From positions 1 through 27,084 of the forward strand of contig CALACW010000101.1 of assembly GCA_937890355.1 (NCBI GenBank): 27,084 nucleotides of DNA. Reading direction: 5' to 3'. The notes beneath the pieces were generated by a model. The model saw nothing but the letters and a program-made list of their open reading frames with translations. It did no database searches and was not told the origin of the DNA. A program made the translations under genes and the position numbers. Position 1 is the stretch's first letter. Every line of letters begins with the position of its first letter. The DNA comes from CALACW01 sp002431305 (lineage in GTDB: Bacteria; Bacillota; Clostridia; Oscillospirales; Acutalibacteraceae). Below, piece by piece: positions 1 to 8,108 of the stretch.

Positions 1-17
1 TTTGCCGTTATTTTCAT
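1..17 (-). CDS. 5' tip of a divergent leftward gene (partial)
   Basis: On the minus strand an ATG at 17-15 is preceded by GGAG (28-25) at 7 nt, the right place for a ribosome site, and opens a frame M-K-I-T-A that runs off the window edge. A minus-strand promoter lies upstream at 75-103. Only five codons are visible, so the product cannot be named. It is divergent from the PHP-phosphoesterase gene. Confidence 0.5.
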
Positions 18-74
18 TTTAATTCTCCGTTCTTTTTTCTTTGGATAATTTATTTTAACACAATTTTTTTGAAT

Positions 75-103
75 AGTATATAATTTTTAAAAATTATTGT
101 AAA
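75..103 (-). promoter_or_regulatory. Sigma-A promoter for the leftward partial gene
   Basis: Minus strand: TTTACA (103-98), 17-nt spacer, TATACT (80-75). It points at the partial gene at 1-17. Its -35 box overlaps the -35 box of the rightward promoter at 97-126. Confidence 0.5.
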
Positions 104-126
104 TAACCTTGATTTTGTGCTATACT
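97..126 (+). promoter_or_regulatory. Promoter for the PHP-murC genes
   Basis: TTGTAA (97-102), 18-nt spacer, TATACT (121-126), with an extended -10 TG at 118-119. It ends 22 nt before the ATG at 149. The weak -35 and extended -10 are typical of moderate Gram-positive promoters. Confidence 0.5.
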
Positions 127-148
127 CTTTTTGAAAGGTGAAAGAATT

Positions 149-964
149 ATGGAATTTAAGAATATAATAGATATGCACAATCACACGGACAACTCATTCG
201 ACGGCAATCACAGCCCGATGTATATGTGTGAAACGGCGGTAAATAAGGGACTCAGAGCAATCGCGTTTACAGACCACTGCGAGGTCGACGCTTTTTACAA
301 AGATAATTTTGACAGAAGCGTCAGACAGGCGTTTTTTGAGGTCGCGAGGGCTAAAAGCGCGTTTTACGGAAAGCTTCTCGTTTTAAACGGAATAGAACTC
401 GGCGAGTGCGGTTACGATACCGAGACGAGCGAGAAGATAATCGCTTCGCAGAAATTCGACGTTATACTCGGCTCCGTTCATAATTTAAGAAATAAAACTG
501 ACTTTTATTATATCGAGGATTTTACCGGTATGGATATAAAGGCTCAGCTTAACGAATATTTTGACGAGGAGCTGAATATGCTCGAGTGGGGCGGATTCGA
601 CGTTCTCGCGCATCTTACATATCCGTTCAGATATTTTTATGCAAGAAATAATATTATGATAGATATTGACGATTATAAAGATAAGGTCGACGAAATTCTG
701 AAGCTCGCCGCTGAAAAAAATATTGCGCTCGAAATTAACACCGCGGGACTGCGCCAGCCTATCAACAGGCTTTCGCCCGAGGCTCAGACGGTCAAAAGAT
801 TTAAGGAGCTCGGCGGTAAACTTATCAGCGTAGGCTCCGACGCTCATTTTGCCAAAGATATAGGCGTCGGTATAAAGCATGCGTACGAGGCGGCTCTGGA
901 GGCGGGATTTAAGTCCACGGTCCTTTTCCAGCGCAGAAGTCCCATTGAAATACCTATCGAATAA
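149..964 (+). CDS. PHP-domain phosphoesterase, histidinol-phosphatase (HisJ/HisK) family
   Basis: A 271-residue PHP-superfamily protein, predicted metal-dependent phosphatase. Metal-binding motifs run in order: DMHNHT near residue 8, FTDHCE, NGIELGE, GSVHN, AHLTYP and SDAHF near the C-terminus. Length and motif order fit HisJ-type histidinol-phosphatases, but no other his gene is near, so the substrate is unproven; other PHP phosphoesterases look similar. An in-frame TTG at 131 would add six residues. I chose ATG 149 because AAAGGTG lies at the correct distance before it and nothing precedes the TTG. murC follows after 32 nt in the same direction with no terminator, so the two are probably co-transcribed. 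Confidence 0.85.
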   Translation: MEFKNIIDMHNHTDNSFDGNHSPMYMCETAVNKGLRAIAFTDHCEVDAFYKDNFDRSVRQAFFEVARAKSAFYGKLLVLNGIELGECGYDTETSEKIIASQKFDVILGSVHNLRNKTDFYYIEDFTGMDIKAQLNEYFDEELNMLEWGGFDVLAHLTYPFRYFYARNNIMIDIDDYKDKVDEILKLAAEKNIALEINTAGLRQPINRLSPEAQTVKRFKELGGKLISVGSDAHFAKDIGVGIKHAYEAALEAGFKSTVLFQRRSPIEIPIE

Positions 965-996
965 TACATACGCTTTAACAGGGAGCAGATATAATT

Positions 997-2373
997 ATGT
1001 ATGAAGCAGATGAAATCCTTTCAAAGGTAAAAAGAATACATTTTATCGGAATCGGCGGCTCGGGCATGTGTCCGATAGCCGAAATTCTGCACAGCGAGGG
1101 ATATATTCTCTCGGGTTCGGACAATAACGAGAGCGACACTCTCAACAGAATCCGTGCGCTGGGAATTCCCGTGGTAATGGGGCAGAAAGCCGAAAATATA
1201 AAGGGCGCCGAAATGATAGTTCACACCGCGGCGATAATGGATGACAACCCCGAGCTTATAGCGGCGAGGGCGAGCGGTATACCGACATTCGAACGTTCAA
1301 AAATACTCGGTGCGCTGTCGAGAAGATATGAAAACTGCATAGGCATATGCGGAACGCACGGCAAGACGACGACAACGTCCATGACCGCGCAGATACTGAT
1401 AGAATCGGGACTCGACCCGTCCGCGGTTATCGGAGGAAAACTTCCGTATACCGGTACAAACGGAATTGTCGGAAAGAGCGGTATTTTCGTATGCGAGTCG
1501 TGCGAATATAAAAACACGTTTTTGCAGATGTCGCCCAAGTGCGCCGTTATTCTCAATATAGACGCTGACCATATGGAATTTTTCAAGACCATGGAGAATC
1601 TGAAAAAGTCGTTTACGCAGTTCGCCGACAGCGCAGAAACGGTTATTTATAATCTCGACGATAAAAACACATGCGACGCGATAAACGATATGAAGTATAA
1701 GAATAAAGAGTTTATTACGTTCGGGCTCGGTGAAAACTGTATGTGGCGTGCGGAACTAATATCAGACAGAAAGGGCGCATACCCCGAGTACGACGTTTAT
1801 TATAAAGGCGAGAAAAAAGGGCACGTCGTTTTAAATGTGCCCGGTGACCATAATGTTTATAATTCGCTTGCGGCTCTCGCCTCGAGCGTATATGCGGGAT
1901 GCGATATCGAAAAAGCGATAAAGGAAATTTCCGATTTCAAGGGCGCGGGCAGGAGATTCGAAAACCTCGGAACTTATAAGGGCATTACGATATGCGACGA
2001 CTATGCGCACCATCCGAAGGAACTAAGAGTTACTCTCGAAGCTGCGAAAAAACTCGATTACAAACGCGTAATAGCTGTATTTCAGCCGTTTACCTATTCG
2101 CGTACCGCAATGCTTTTAAACGATTTCGCCGAGGTACTGAAGATTCCCGACAAAGTCGTAATGACCGAGATAATGGGTTCGAGGGAGAAGAATACGTACG
2201 GTATTCACACGTCGGATTTGTCGGCCCTCATTCCCGGGAGCGTATGGTTTAACACGTTCAGAGAGGTTGCCGACTATGTCGAGAGCATAGCAGAAGAGGG
2301 CGATCTCGTAATAACGCTCGGCTGCGGAGATATTTATAAAGCCGCCAAACTGATGATTGAGGACTTGAAATAA
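997..2373 (+). CDS. murC: UDP-N-acetylmuramate--L-alanine ligase MurC
   Basis: Cytoplasmic Mur ligase adding L-Ala to UDP-MurNAc, the first amino-acid step of peptidoglycan precursor synthesis. The protein is 458 aa, normal for MurC. It has the N-terminal nucleotide-binding motif HFIGIGGSGM (residues 15-24), the ATP P-loop GTHGKTTTTS (119-128), the central CESCEYKNTF segment, and the C-terminal DDYAHHPKE motif typical of MurC. GGGAG precedes the ATG. It ends only 12 nt from the converging XRE-type gene, and no clear terminator is seen between them. Confidence 0.97.
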   Translation: MYEADEILSKVKRIHFIGIGGSGMCPIAEILHSEGYILSGSDNNESDTLNRIRALGIPVVMGQKAENIKGAEMIVHTAAIMDDNPELIAARASGIPTFERSKILGALSRRYENCIGICGTHGKTTTTSMTAQILIESGLDPSAVIGGKLPYTGTNGIVGKSGIFVCESCEYKNTFLQMSPKCAVILNIDADHMEFFKTMENLKKSFTQFADSAETVIYNLDDKNTCDAINDMKYKNKEFITFGLGENCMWRAELISDRKGAYPEYDVYYKGEKKGHVVLNVPGDHNVYNSLAALASSVYAGCDIEKAIKEISDFKGAGRRFENLGTYKGITICDDYAHHPKELRVTLEAAKKLDYKRVIAVFQPFTYSRTAMLLNDFAEVLKIPDKVVMTEIMGSREKNTYGIHTSDLSALIPGSVWFNTFREVADYVESIAEEGDLVITLGCGDIYKAAKLMIEDLK

Positions 2374-2385
2374 AACCGATTTTGT

Positions 2386-3819
2386 TTATTCTTTACCGGC
2401 TGTTATATCCTCGAGCCTTGTTATCTCCCGTGAAATTATATCAAGCGATTCTTCCTTTGAATAAATATACGGCGAAACCGTGAGGTAACGGCAGAAATCT
2501 GCAAGTTCATTGTTAATCTCCGTATCGTTTATTGAAATGTTCGAATTACCCATGAAGTTTGTCAAATATCCGTACAGACTCGATACAACATTACGGCGGT
2601 CTGAATATCTGTCCGTTATGTCCAGGGTTATTTTGTTTTTGAACATACCGGGTTTTGATATGTATAAATTGTGATTTTCACTGCGGTAATATTCGAGCAG
2701 TGTTTTGTATACCTTAATTCGGCTTTCGGCTTTAAGGGGATTAATGCATTCCTCGGGTAAATAAGATACCATACCGCGGCCGGTAAAATCACGTATGCCT
2801 TCGTACGAGTGAATTTTTATCAAATTCTTCTGCGACATCCTGAGCGCCTGATAGTACTCGTATGTGGAGTCTATCAGATATTTTCGGTTCGGTATTTCAT
2901 TTTTTGTTATCTGCTCGCCCATTTCAAGCGTCATAAAAATCGGAGTGCATGGAAAAAATTCCATTATTATGCTCGTTTGGTCCTTATACCGGATATTTTT
3001 GAGCTGATCGTTTTTTATGTCCATGACGTTTTGAGTAAGCGATACCATACTGGTCATTTTGCCTGTCGAATATAGTATTTTCTTTGCGTATGCGTCAGCG
3101 AGTTTTCTGTTTTTTATCGAGAATCCGTGCGTCAGGGGTTCATCCGCAAATACGCAGAGTTCGCTTGTTATAAAATAAAAGGGGAAAACTATGTCCGGTC
3201 TGTTTTTTATAGCCGCATCAGAACCGGAGTAGTATATTTTATATCCCTTAAGCATGAATTCTACGGCACTTTTAACGGTTTTGGAATAATTTAAATCAGA
3301 ATTTGATGTTATACTCTGTTTTATATCGGTTCCGGTGACACTATCCTTCACTGAATCGAAAATTTTCACAGTAAGCGAGGCGTCTATATTTGTATATAGG
3401 CGTTTTTTTTCGTTTCTGTTCGTTTCCTGCTTTGTCACAGCGTACAGAGCATTTATAATCTCTGTCCGCGAATTTAAATTTGTAATGTTCTCAGTGAAAT
3501 CAACGGCGGGTTCATCCTCTTCCATCGCCGCGATTTCAGGCTTTGTATCCTCGCCGAACAGAAAAATATTCAGATATTCGTTGAATTTATCGATTCCGTA
3601 ATTCATATCTATATATGCAAGCCTTATTTCCCTATCCTCATCCGGAGTCAGGTTCATGGATTTAAGCAGAAGTTCGAATTTCTGCGGGGAAATGCCGCGC
3701 TGTCCGTTAACTATTTTTACAAGATGACTCCGCTCTATCCCCGTGATTTCAGAAAGTTTGTAAACGGTGATATTGTGTCGTTTAAGCGCGTTTTTTACGG
3801 CAGTCTGAAATTGCTCCAT
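2386..3819 (-). CDS. XRE-family helix-turn-helix protein with large unknown C-terminal region
   Basis: A 477-aa protein. Residues about 6-62 form a Cro/C1-type HTH (KRHNITVYKLSEITGIER, then NGQRGISPQKFELLL), so DNA binding is likely. The remaining ~400 residues match no family I recognise; they show no membrane segment, no peptidase motif and no TPR pattern I can trust. A mid-region stretch (IIMEFFPCTPIFMTLEMGEQ) could be a folded sensor core. AAGGTG lies before the ATG. The gene is single, has its own promoter at 3857-3885, and is separated from upstream rhaA by a strong terminator. It is more AT-rich than its neighbours. Likely a one-component regulator; ligand and targets unknown. Confidence 0.8.
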   Translation of the reverse strand: MEQFQTAVKNALKRHNITVYKLSEITGIERSHLVKIVNGQRGISPQKFELLLKSMNLTPDEDREIRLAYIDMNYGIDKFNEYLNIFLFGEDTKPEIAAMEEDEPAVDFTENITNLNSRTEIINALYAVTKQETNRNEKKRLYTNIDASLTVKIFDSVKDSVTGTDIKQSITSNSDLNYSKTVKSAVEFMLKGYKIYYSGSDAAIKNRPDIVFPFYFITSELCVFADEPLTHGFSIKNRKLADAYAKKILYSTGKMTSMVSLTQNVMDIKNDQLKNIRYKDQTSIIMEFFPCTPIFMTLEMGEQITKNEIPNRKYLIDSTYEYYQALRMSQKNLIKIHSYEGIRDFTGRGMVSYLPEECINPLKAESRIKVYKTLLEYYRSENHNLYISKPGMFKNKITLDITDRYSDRRNVVSSLYGYLTNFMGNSNISINDTEINNELADFCRYLTVSPYIYSKEESLDIISREITRLEDITAGKE

Positions 3820-3856
3820 TCTTTTTCACCTTTTAATTCCATTTTATTGCATAACT

Positions 3857-3885
3857 ATTATATTTTAAAACTTGACGAAAATCAA
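3857..3885 (-). promoter_or_regulatory. Promoter of the XRE-family gene with possible autoregulatory operator
   Basis: Minus strand: TTGATT (3885-3880), 17-nt spacer, perfect TATAAT (3862-3857). The inverted repeat TTGA-N6-TCAA at 3872-3885 covers the -35 box, where a repressor would act. The regulator it serves could bind here (inference). Confidence 0.6.
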
Positions 3886-3924
3886 TGTAAATGTGACAAT
3901 AAAAGAAAAAAACAGTTGCTTTTT

Positions 3925-3969
3925 ATAAAAAACCGCAGGTATGTAAACAGAATACCTGCGGTTGGTTTT
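3925..3969 (-). terminator. Intrinsic terminator after rhaA
   Basis: A perfect 12-bp stem (3931-3942 with 3952-3963, CCGCAGGTAT core) and 9-nt loop, with a U-tract on the minus strand (A-run at 3925-3930). T residues on the other side also let it act on rightward transcripts. It separates prfC-rhaA from the XRE-type gene. Confidence 0.9.
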
Positions 3970-3982
3970 TTTATAATGTAAA

Positions 3983-5221
3983 TTATCTTTTCGACAGTAC
4001 CTCTTTTTCGTACTTTTCGACTTCTGAATAATAATCCGCCGGTATGCCCGACTGTCTTAAATATTCGTTCCAGATATCGCCGAACGGCATGGTTTTAAGG
4101 TCTTCCGACACTGTCATAAGGCGTGTGAATTCGCCCTTTTCCTGAAGCTCCCTCATCATACCCGAGGGTTCGAGAAGCGCGTAAAGCAGAGCTTTTTGCA
4201 CAGAGCGCAGTCCCGTTACCCATGCGGAGATTCTGTTTATTGACGCGTCGAAATAGTCGGTCGCGATAAACACTCTGTCAAGAGCGTTGTTTCTGACGAT
4301 TTCCTTTGCAATCTCCTTTGTCTCGTCGTCGAAAATAACGACATGGTCTGAATCCCAGCGTACACCGCGCGTTATGTGGAGCGCTATTTTTTCGTTAAAA
4401 AGAAGAAGGGACGATATTTTGTCGGAAACGACCTCTGTCGGGTGGTAATGACCGTTGTCCATGAGCGGGACGATGCCGTTTTTTGACGCGTAATTCATTG
4501 TAAATTCCGCGCTGCCGACGGTGTAGCTTTCGAGTCCTATTCCGAATACCTTTGATTCGAGAGTAACGAATACCTTTGACTTATCATACGGAATGCTCAG
4601 TATTTCGTCAAGCGATTTCTTAAATCTTTTTCTCGGTCCGATTCTGTCGGCGGGGATGTCCTTATATCCGTCGGGAATCCATATATTCATAACGCACGGC
4701 ATGTTGGTCTGTTCTGCGAAATACTGCGAGATTTCAATGCATCTTTTACCGTGTTCTATCCAGAATTTACGTACTTCTTCGTCGGGGGAGGAGAGCGTTA
4801 AGTTGTCTTTAACCATCGGGTGGGAGAAGAACGTGGGGTTAAAATCTATACCCATTTTTCTGTCGCGGGCGAAATCGACCCATCTTTTGAAATGCTCGGG
4901 TTTAATCGCGTTTCTGTCGGCGTAGTTGCCGTTTTCGAATATCGCGTATGACGCGTGGAGGTTTATTTTTTTTCTGCCGGGGACGAGCGAGCAGACTTTG
5001 TCTATGTCTGCCATAAGCTCCTCGGGGGTGGTTGCCTTGCCGGGGTAGTTTCCCGTAGCCTGAATTCCGCCCGAAAGAGCCTCTTTAGAATCGAATCCCG
5101 TTACGTCGTCTCCCTGCCAGCAGTGCATGGAAACGGGAATTGTTTTAAGCGTTTCGATAGCTTTGTCTGTGTCAATGCCGTAATCAAGGTACATAGCCTT
5201 TGCGCTTTCGTATCTGTCCAT
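3983..5221 (-). CDS. rhaA: L-rhamnose isomerase RhaA
   Basis: Isomerises L-rhamnose to L-rhamnulose, the first step of rhamnose catabolism. The protein is 412 aa (family about 415-420) and shows the family opening with SMHCWQGDDVTGFD near residues 31-44. Other family blocks are the NLHASYAIF region, the segment around VMNIWIPDGYKD, MDNGHYHPTE with metal-site residues, and ITRGVRWDSDH. The ribosome site AAGGAG is good. It lies 19 nt after prfC on the same strand, so it is probably the distal gene of a prfC-rhaA unit. No rhamnulokinase, aldolase, mutarotase or transporter gene is present nearby, which is unusual for a rha gene. Confidence 0.96.
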   Translation of the reverse strand: MDRYESAKAMYLDYGIDTDKAIETLKTIPVSMHCWQGDDVTGFDSKEALSGGIQATGNYPGKATTPEELMADIDKVCSLVPGRKKINLHASYAIFENGNYADRNAIKPEHFKRWVDFARDRKMGIDFNPTFFSHPMVKDNLTLSSPDEEVRKFWIEHGKRCIEISQYFAEQTNMPCVMNIWIPDGYKDIPADRIGPRKRFKKSLDEILSIPYDKSKVFVTLESKVFGIGLESYTVGSAEFTMNYASKNGIVPLMDNGHYHPTEVVSDKISSLLLFNEKIALHITRGVRWDSDHVVIFDDETKEIAKEIVRNNALDRVFIATDYFDASINRISAWVTGLRSVQKALLYALLEPSGMMRELQEKGEFTRLMTVSEDLKTMPFGDIWNEYLRQSGIPADYYSEVEKYEKEVLSKR

Positions 5222-5240
5222 TTTTTTTCTCCTTTACAAA

Positions 5241-6848
5241 TTATCCCTCTATATCCTGATGGAATTCTCTTAATTTCAATTCGGGATTTTTCTCCTGTGC
5301 CCAGTTAATAGCCCAGTTGCCGTTGAATATGAGAAGGTCTCCGCCCTTTACGTCCTTGACCCAGCGGGTATCGGAGCCTAAATTATATTTAGTGCCGTCG
5401 AAATTTTCGTTTTCGACTCTTCTTATCTGCTCGTGAGGCAGATCCTGTCTTAAATATTCGACTCCGTACTCGCTCTTCATTCTGAATTTGAGAACGTCGA
5501 ACTGAAGCACGCCGACAACGCCGACGATAACCTTTTCCATACCGCCGTTGGGCAGGAAGAATATCTGAATCGCGCCCTCCTGAGCTATCTGATTCATGCC
5601 CTTTGCAAACTGCTTGCGCTTCATCGAGTCAACCTGCTCGATTATCGCAAAGTGTTCGGGGGCGAACGTCGGAATTCCCGAGAATTTAACCTTGTTTGAA
5701 GCGTCGCATACTGTGTCTCCTATTGAGAATATACCGGGGTCAAACACGCCGATTATGTCGCCCGCATACGCCTCGTCTATAATGTCGCGCTCCTGAGCCA
5801 TCATCTGCTGGGGCTGTGAAAGTCTCATCGATTTTTCGCCCTGAACGTGGTAGTATTCCTTGCCTCTCTCAAACTTGCCGGAGCAGATTCTCATAAATGA
5901 AATTCTGTCCCTGTGAGCCTTGTTCATGTTCGCCTGAATTTTAAATACGAACGCGGAAAAATGATCGTCCAGCGGGTCGACGATTTCGCCGTCTCCCGTT
6001 TTTCTCGGCAGAGGGGACGTCGTAAGTCTTAAAAACGATTCCAAAAACTGCTCTACGCCGAAGTTATTAAGCGCGGAGCCGAAGAATACGGGGCTTAATT
6101 TGCCTTTGCGTACCTCGTTTAAGTCGAATTCTCCGCCTGCTCCGTCGAGAAGTTCCGTCTGGTCGATAAGGTCGTTCATTAAATCCTCGCCTATGAGTTC
6201 CTTTAATCTGTCCTTATCGTCTATATCGCAGACTATCGATTCAAGTCTGATTCTGCCCGCGTGGAAGTTATCGTAAGTCAGAACGTGTTTTTCGTTTCTG
6301 TCGTAAATTCCTTTAAACGTACTGCCCGAGCTTATCGGCCAGTTCATGGGGTATGTCGCGATGCCGAATTCCGTTTCCAGTTCGTCGAGCAGTTCGAATG
6401 GGTCTCTTGCCTCGTGATCCATTTTATTTATAAATGTAAAAATAGGTATCCCGCGCATTGCGCAGACCTTGAATAATTTTCTCGTCTGAGGCTCTATACC
6501 TTTCGCCGCGTCGATAACCATTACAGCGCTGTCCGCCGCCATAAGCGTACGGTACGTGTCCTCGGAGAAATCCTGATGTCCCGGGGTGTCGAGGATGTTG
6601 ATGCAGTAGCCCTCGTATTCAAACTGCATTACCGACGATGTGACGGAAATTCCCCTCTGTTTTTCGAGTTCCATCCAGTCGGAAACGGCGTGCTTGTCGC
6701 CCTGCTTGCCCTTAACCGAACCTGCCGACTGTATCGCTCTGCCGTAGAGCAGAAGTTTTTCCGTAAGCGTTGTTTTACCGGCGTCGGGGTGGGAGATTAT
6801 TGCGAACGTCCGGCGGCGTTCGATTTCGCTTTTAGTCTTTGTATCCAT
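5241..6848 (-). CDS. prfC: Peptide chain release factor 3 (RF3) PrfC
   Basis: Translational GTPase that removes RF1/RF2 from the ribosome after termination. The protein is 535 aa, close to the usual 525-530. The G domain carries SHPDAGKTT (residues 19-27), RGISVTSS (65-72), DTPGHQDFSEDTYR (87-100) and FINKMDHE. A longer frame starting at 6953 adds 35 hydrophobic and basic residues unlike any RF3. ATG at 6848 is chosen because AGAGAG precedes it and the protein then starts as RF3 does. The promoter at 6889-6917 fits this start. rhaA follows after 19 nt. Confidence 0.97.
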   Translation of the reverse strand: MDTKTKSEIERRRTFAIISHPDAGKTTLTEKLLLYGRAIQSAGSVKGKQGDKHAVSDWMELEKQRGISVTSSVMQFEYEGYCINILDTPGHQDFSEDTYRTLMAADSAVMVIDAAKGIEPQTRKLFKVCAMRGIPIFTFINKMDHEARDPFELLDELETEFGIATYPMNWPISSGSTFKGIYDRNEKHVLTYDNFHAGRIRLESIVCDIDDKDRLKELIGEDLMNDLIDQTELLDGAGGEFDLNEVRKGKLSPVFFGSALNNFGVEQFLESFLRLTTSPLPRKTGDGEIVDPLDDHFSAFVFKIQANMNKAHRDRISFMRICSGKFERGKEYYHVQGEKSMRLSQPQQMMAQERDIIDEAYAGDIIGVFDPGIFSIGDTVCDASNKVKFSGIPTFAPEHFAIIEQVDSMKRKQFAKGMNQIAQEGAIQIFFLPNGGMEKVIVGVVGVLQFDVLKFRMKSEYGVEYLRQDLPHEQIRRVENENFDGTKYNLGSDTRWVKDVKGGDLLIFNGNWAINWAQEKNPELKLREFHQDIEG

Positions 6849-6888
6849 AACGACTCTCTCTTTTGATTTAATATAAAATAATCGATTT

Positions 6889-6917
6889 ATTTTACCATAT
6901 ACTATTTTTAAAATCAA
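6889..6917 (-). promoter_or_regulatory. Promoter of prfC-rhaA
   Basis: Minus strand: TTGATT (6917-6912), 17-nt spacer, TAAAAT (6894-6889), about 40 nt before the prfC ATG. The first copy of the 30-bp repeat begins 14 bp upstream of the -35 box. Confidence 0.6.
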
Positions 6918-6930
6918 TAGCAGAATATTA

Positions 6931-6960
6931 AATAAAAAAGTGTGGAAATACACATAATTT
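6931..6960. repeat. 30-bp direct repeat, copy 1
   Basis: Identical over 30 bp to 7005-7034, with a core of GTGTGGAAATACAC (short inverted arms GTGT/ACAC). It sits just upstream of the prfC promoter. Only two copies exist here. Confidence 0.9.
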
Positions 6961-6972
6961 TATAACAGCGAG

Positions 6973-7001
6973 TTGACTTAAACGCAGTTTGGGATTATAT
7001 T
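6973..7001 (+). promoter_or_regulatory. Possible rightward promoter between the 30-bp repeats
   Basis: TTGACT (6973-6978), 17-nt spacer, TATATT (6996-7001). Transcription would start inside repeat copy 2 and soon meet T-rich sequence and the terminator at 7056-7095. No gene is positioned to use it, so it could make a very short RNA or be fortuitous. Confidence 0.3.
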
Positions 7002-7004
7002 TGT

Positions 7005-7034
7005 AATAAAAAAGTGTGGAAATACACATAATTT
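7005..7034. repeat. 30-bp direct repeat, copy 2
   Basis: Exact copy of 6931-6960, 74 bp away start to start. It is followed by a run of eight T, so the short GTGT/ACAC hairpin plus T-run could act as a weak rightward terminator in this copy only. Confidence 0.9.
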
Positions 7035-7055
7035 TTTTTCGTATTTAGTATTCAT

Positions 7056-7095
7056 AAAAAACGGGAGTCCGCATTCGGCGCAGTCTCCCGTTTTT
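7056..7095 (-). terminator. Bidirectional intrinsic terminator after the GH25 gene
   Basis: AACGGGAG pairs with CTCCCGTT around a 17-nt loop, with A-run and T-run on the two sides. It lies 9 nt past the GH25 stop codon on the minus strand. Confidence 0.9.
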
Positions 7096-7104
7096 ACGTT
7101 TATT

Positions 7105-7977
7105 TTATTGTGAAAAATCCGTAAACGCTATGTTTAAATCGACGTTTCCCTCTATTCCCTTCACGCTTCCCGTGCAGGAGTACTGCCATATGTCGTATTT
7201 ATAATAGAATTTCGGCGAGGTTCCCTCGTACTGCGCATACCAGAACGAATAATCCTTTATTTTGCTCAAATCATAGCGCGTGTAGCCGTCGGAGAGGTTG
7301 AAATATATAAGCGGAGTGTACCCGGCGTTCTTGATTTTTTCGCAGAATGCGACGGCGCATTTGTCGAGCGTTTCGCCCGTGACAGAGTCAGTTCTCATTG
7401 CGGTGTCGGGCATGTTCTCCCAGTCGAAGACGACGGGCGCAGTGATTTTATAACCCTTTATAAGCGACAGTAGATAGTCCGCCTCTTCCTCTGCCTCCTC
7501 GACGCTTGTCGCCTGGGAGTAGAAATACGCACCGACTTTCAGCCCCGCTTTCTCCGCGTTTTCGAGGTTTTGTCTGAAATTTGCGTCCTCTATTAGTTTT
7601 CCCGACGTTCCGTATCCCCTTGCGCCGACTCTGATAATCGCAAAGCTGATGCCGTCCGAGGCGACCGCGTCCCAGTCGATATCGCCCTGATACTGCGAAA
7701 CGTCTATGCCGGTGTAATATTTGACGTTTTCGTCGTCGTAATAAATTCTGCCCGAGTCGTCGGACTTGAAATTTTCTGTTTTGTATGCGTTTACCGCGAC
7801 GTCCTCATAATACGGCGAGCCGTCGGCGTTGTATATTTTCTGAGTCGGTTCCGTAACTTCCGGTTCCGATTTGATTTTAAGCGGGTCTATTATAAACAAA
7901 ACCGCAAATACCGCAAACGCCAGAACCGCGCACCCTGCGATAACGTACGGTAATTTTCGTTTTGCCGATGATTTCAT
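7105..7977 (-). CDS. Membrane-anchored GH25 family muramidase (lysozyme-like)
   Basis: Predicted N,O-diacetylmuramidase acting on peptidoglycan outside the membrane. The protein is 290 aa. A basic N-terminus and one hydrophobic segment (residues about 11-30) form a signal anchor or uncleaved signal. A linker to about residue 85 precedes the GH25 domain (about 88-289). Catalytic-site motifs are GIDVSQYQGDIDW (Asp92) and VVFDWENM (Asp185 and Glu187, the DxE pair). AAAGGAG precedes the ATG. It is monocistronic with its own promoter and terminator. It has no cell-wall-binding repeats, so a role in host wall turnover seems more likely than a phage endolysin (inference). Confidence 0.92.
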   Translation of the reverse strand: MKSSAKRKLPYVIAGCAVLAFAVFAVLFIIDPLKIKSEPEVTEPTQKIYNADGSPYYEDVAVNAYKTENFKSDDSGRIYYDDENVKYYTGIDVSQYQGDIDWDAVASDGISFAIIRVGARGYGTSGKLIEDANFRQNLENAEKAGLKVGAYFYSQATSVEEAEEEADYLLSLIKGYKITAPVVFDWENMPDTAMRTDSVTGETLDKCAVAFCEKIKNAGYTPLIYFNLSDGYTRYDLSKIKDYSFWYAQYEGTSPKFYYKYDIWQYSCTGSVKGIEGNVDLNIAFTDFSQ

Positions 7978-7994
7978 GTTTTGAACTCCTTTGC

Positions 7995-8026
7995 GTTTTC
8001 AGTTCAGTATGTTTTCAGTTCAATAT
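7995..8026. repeat. Tandem 16-bp repeat upstream of the GH25 gene
   Basis: Two adjacent copies of GTTTTCAGTTCANTAT (7995-8010 and 8011-8026) with a single mismatch. They lie between the GH25 promoter -10 box and its ribosome site, in the untranslated leader. Confidence 0.75.
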
Positions 8027-8027
8027 A

Positions 8028-8056
8028 ATGATAACATTTTCACGGTTATATGACAA
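8028..8056 (-). promoter_or_regulatory. Promoter of the GH25 gene
   Basis: Minus strand: TTGTCA (8056-8051), 17-nt spacer, TATCAT (8033-8028). Each box has one mismatch to consensus. Confidence 0.6.
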
Positions 8057-8108
8057 TATCATTTATTAAATCTTAAAAAATTCGCGTCCGTCTTGCCTCA
8101 GGGCGCTA

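Noticed and set aside
6848..6953. 35-residue N-terminal extension of RF3
   Set aside because: It overlaps the predicted promoter, has no ribosome site at its start and RF3 proteins begin near the P-loop as in the shorter form.
6931..7034. CRISPR array
   Set aside because: Only two 30-bp repeats, one 44-bp spacer, and no cas genes in the window.
7105..7977. Prophage endolysin
   Set aside because: It has an N-terminal membrane anchor, its own promoter and terminator, and no holin or phage gene nearby.
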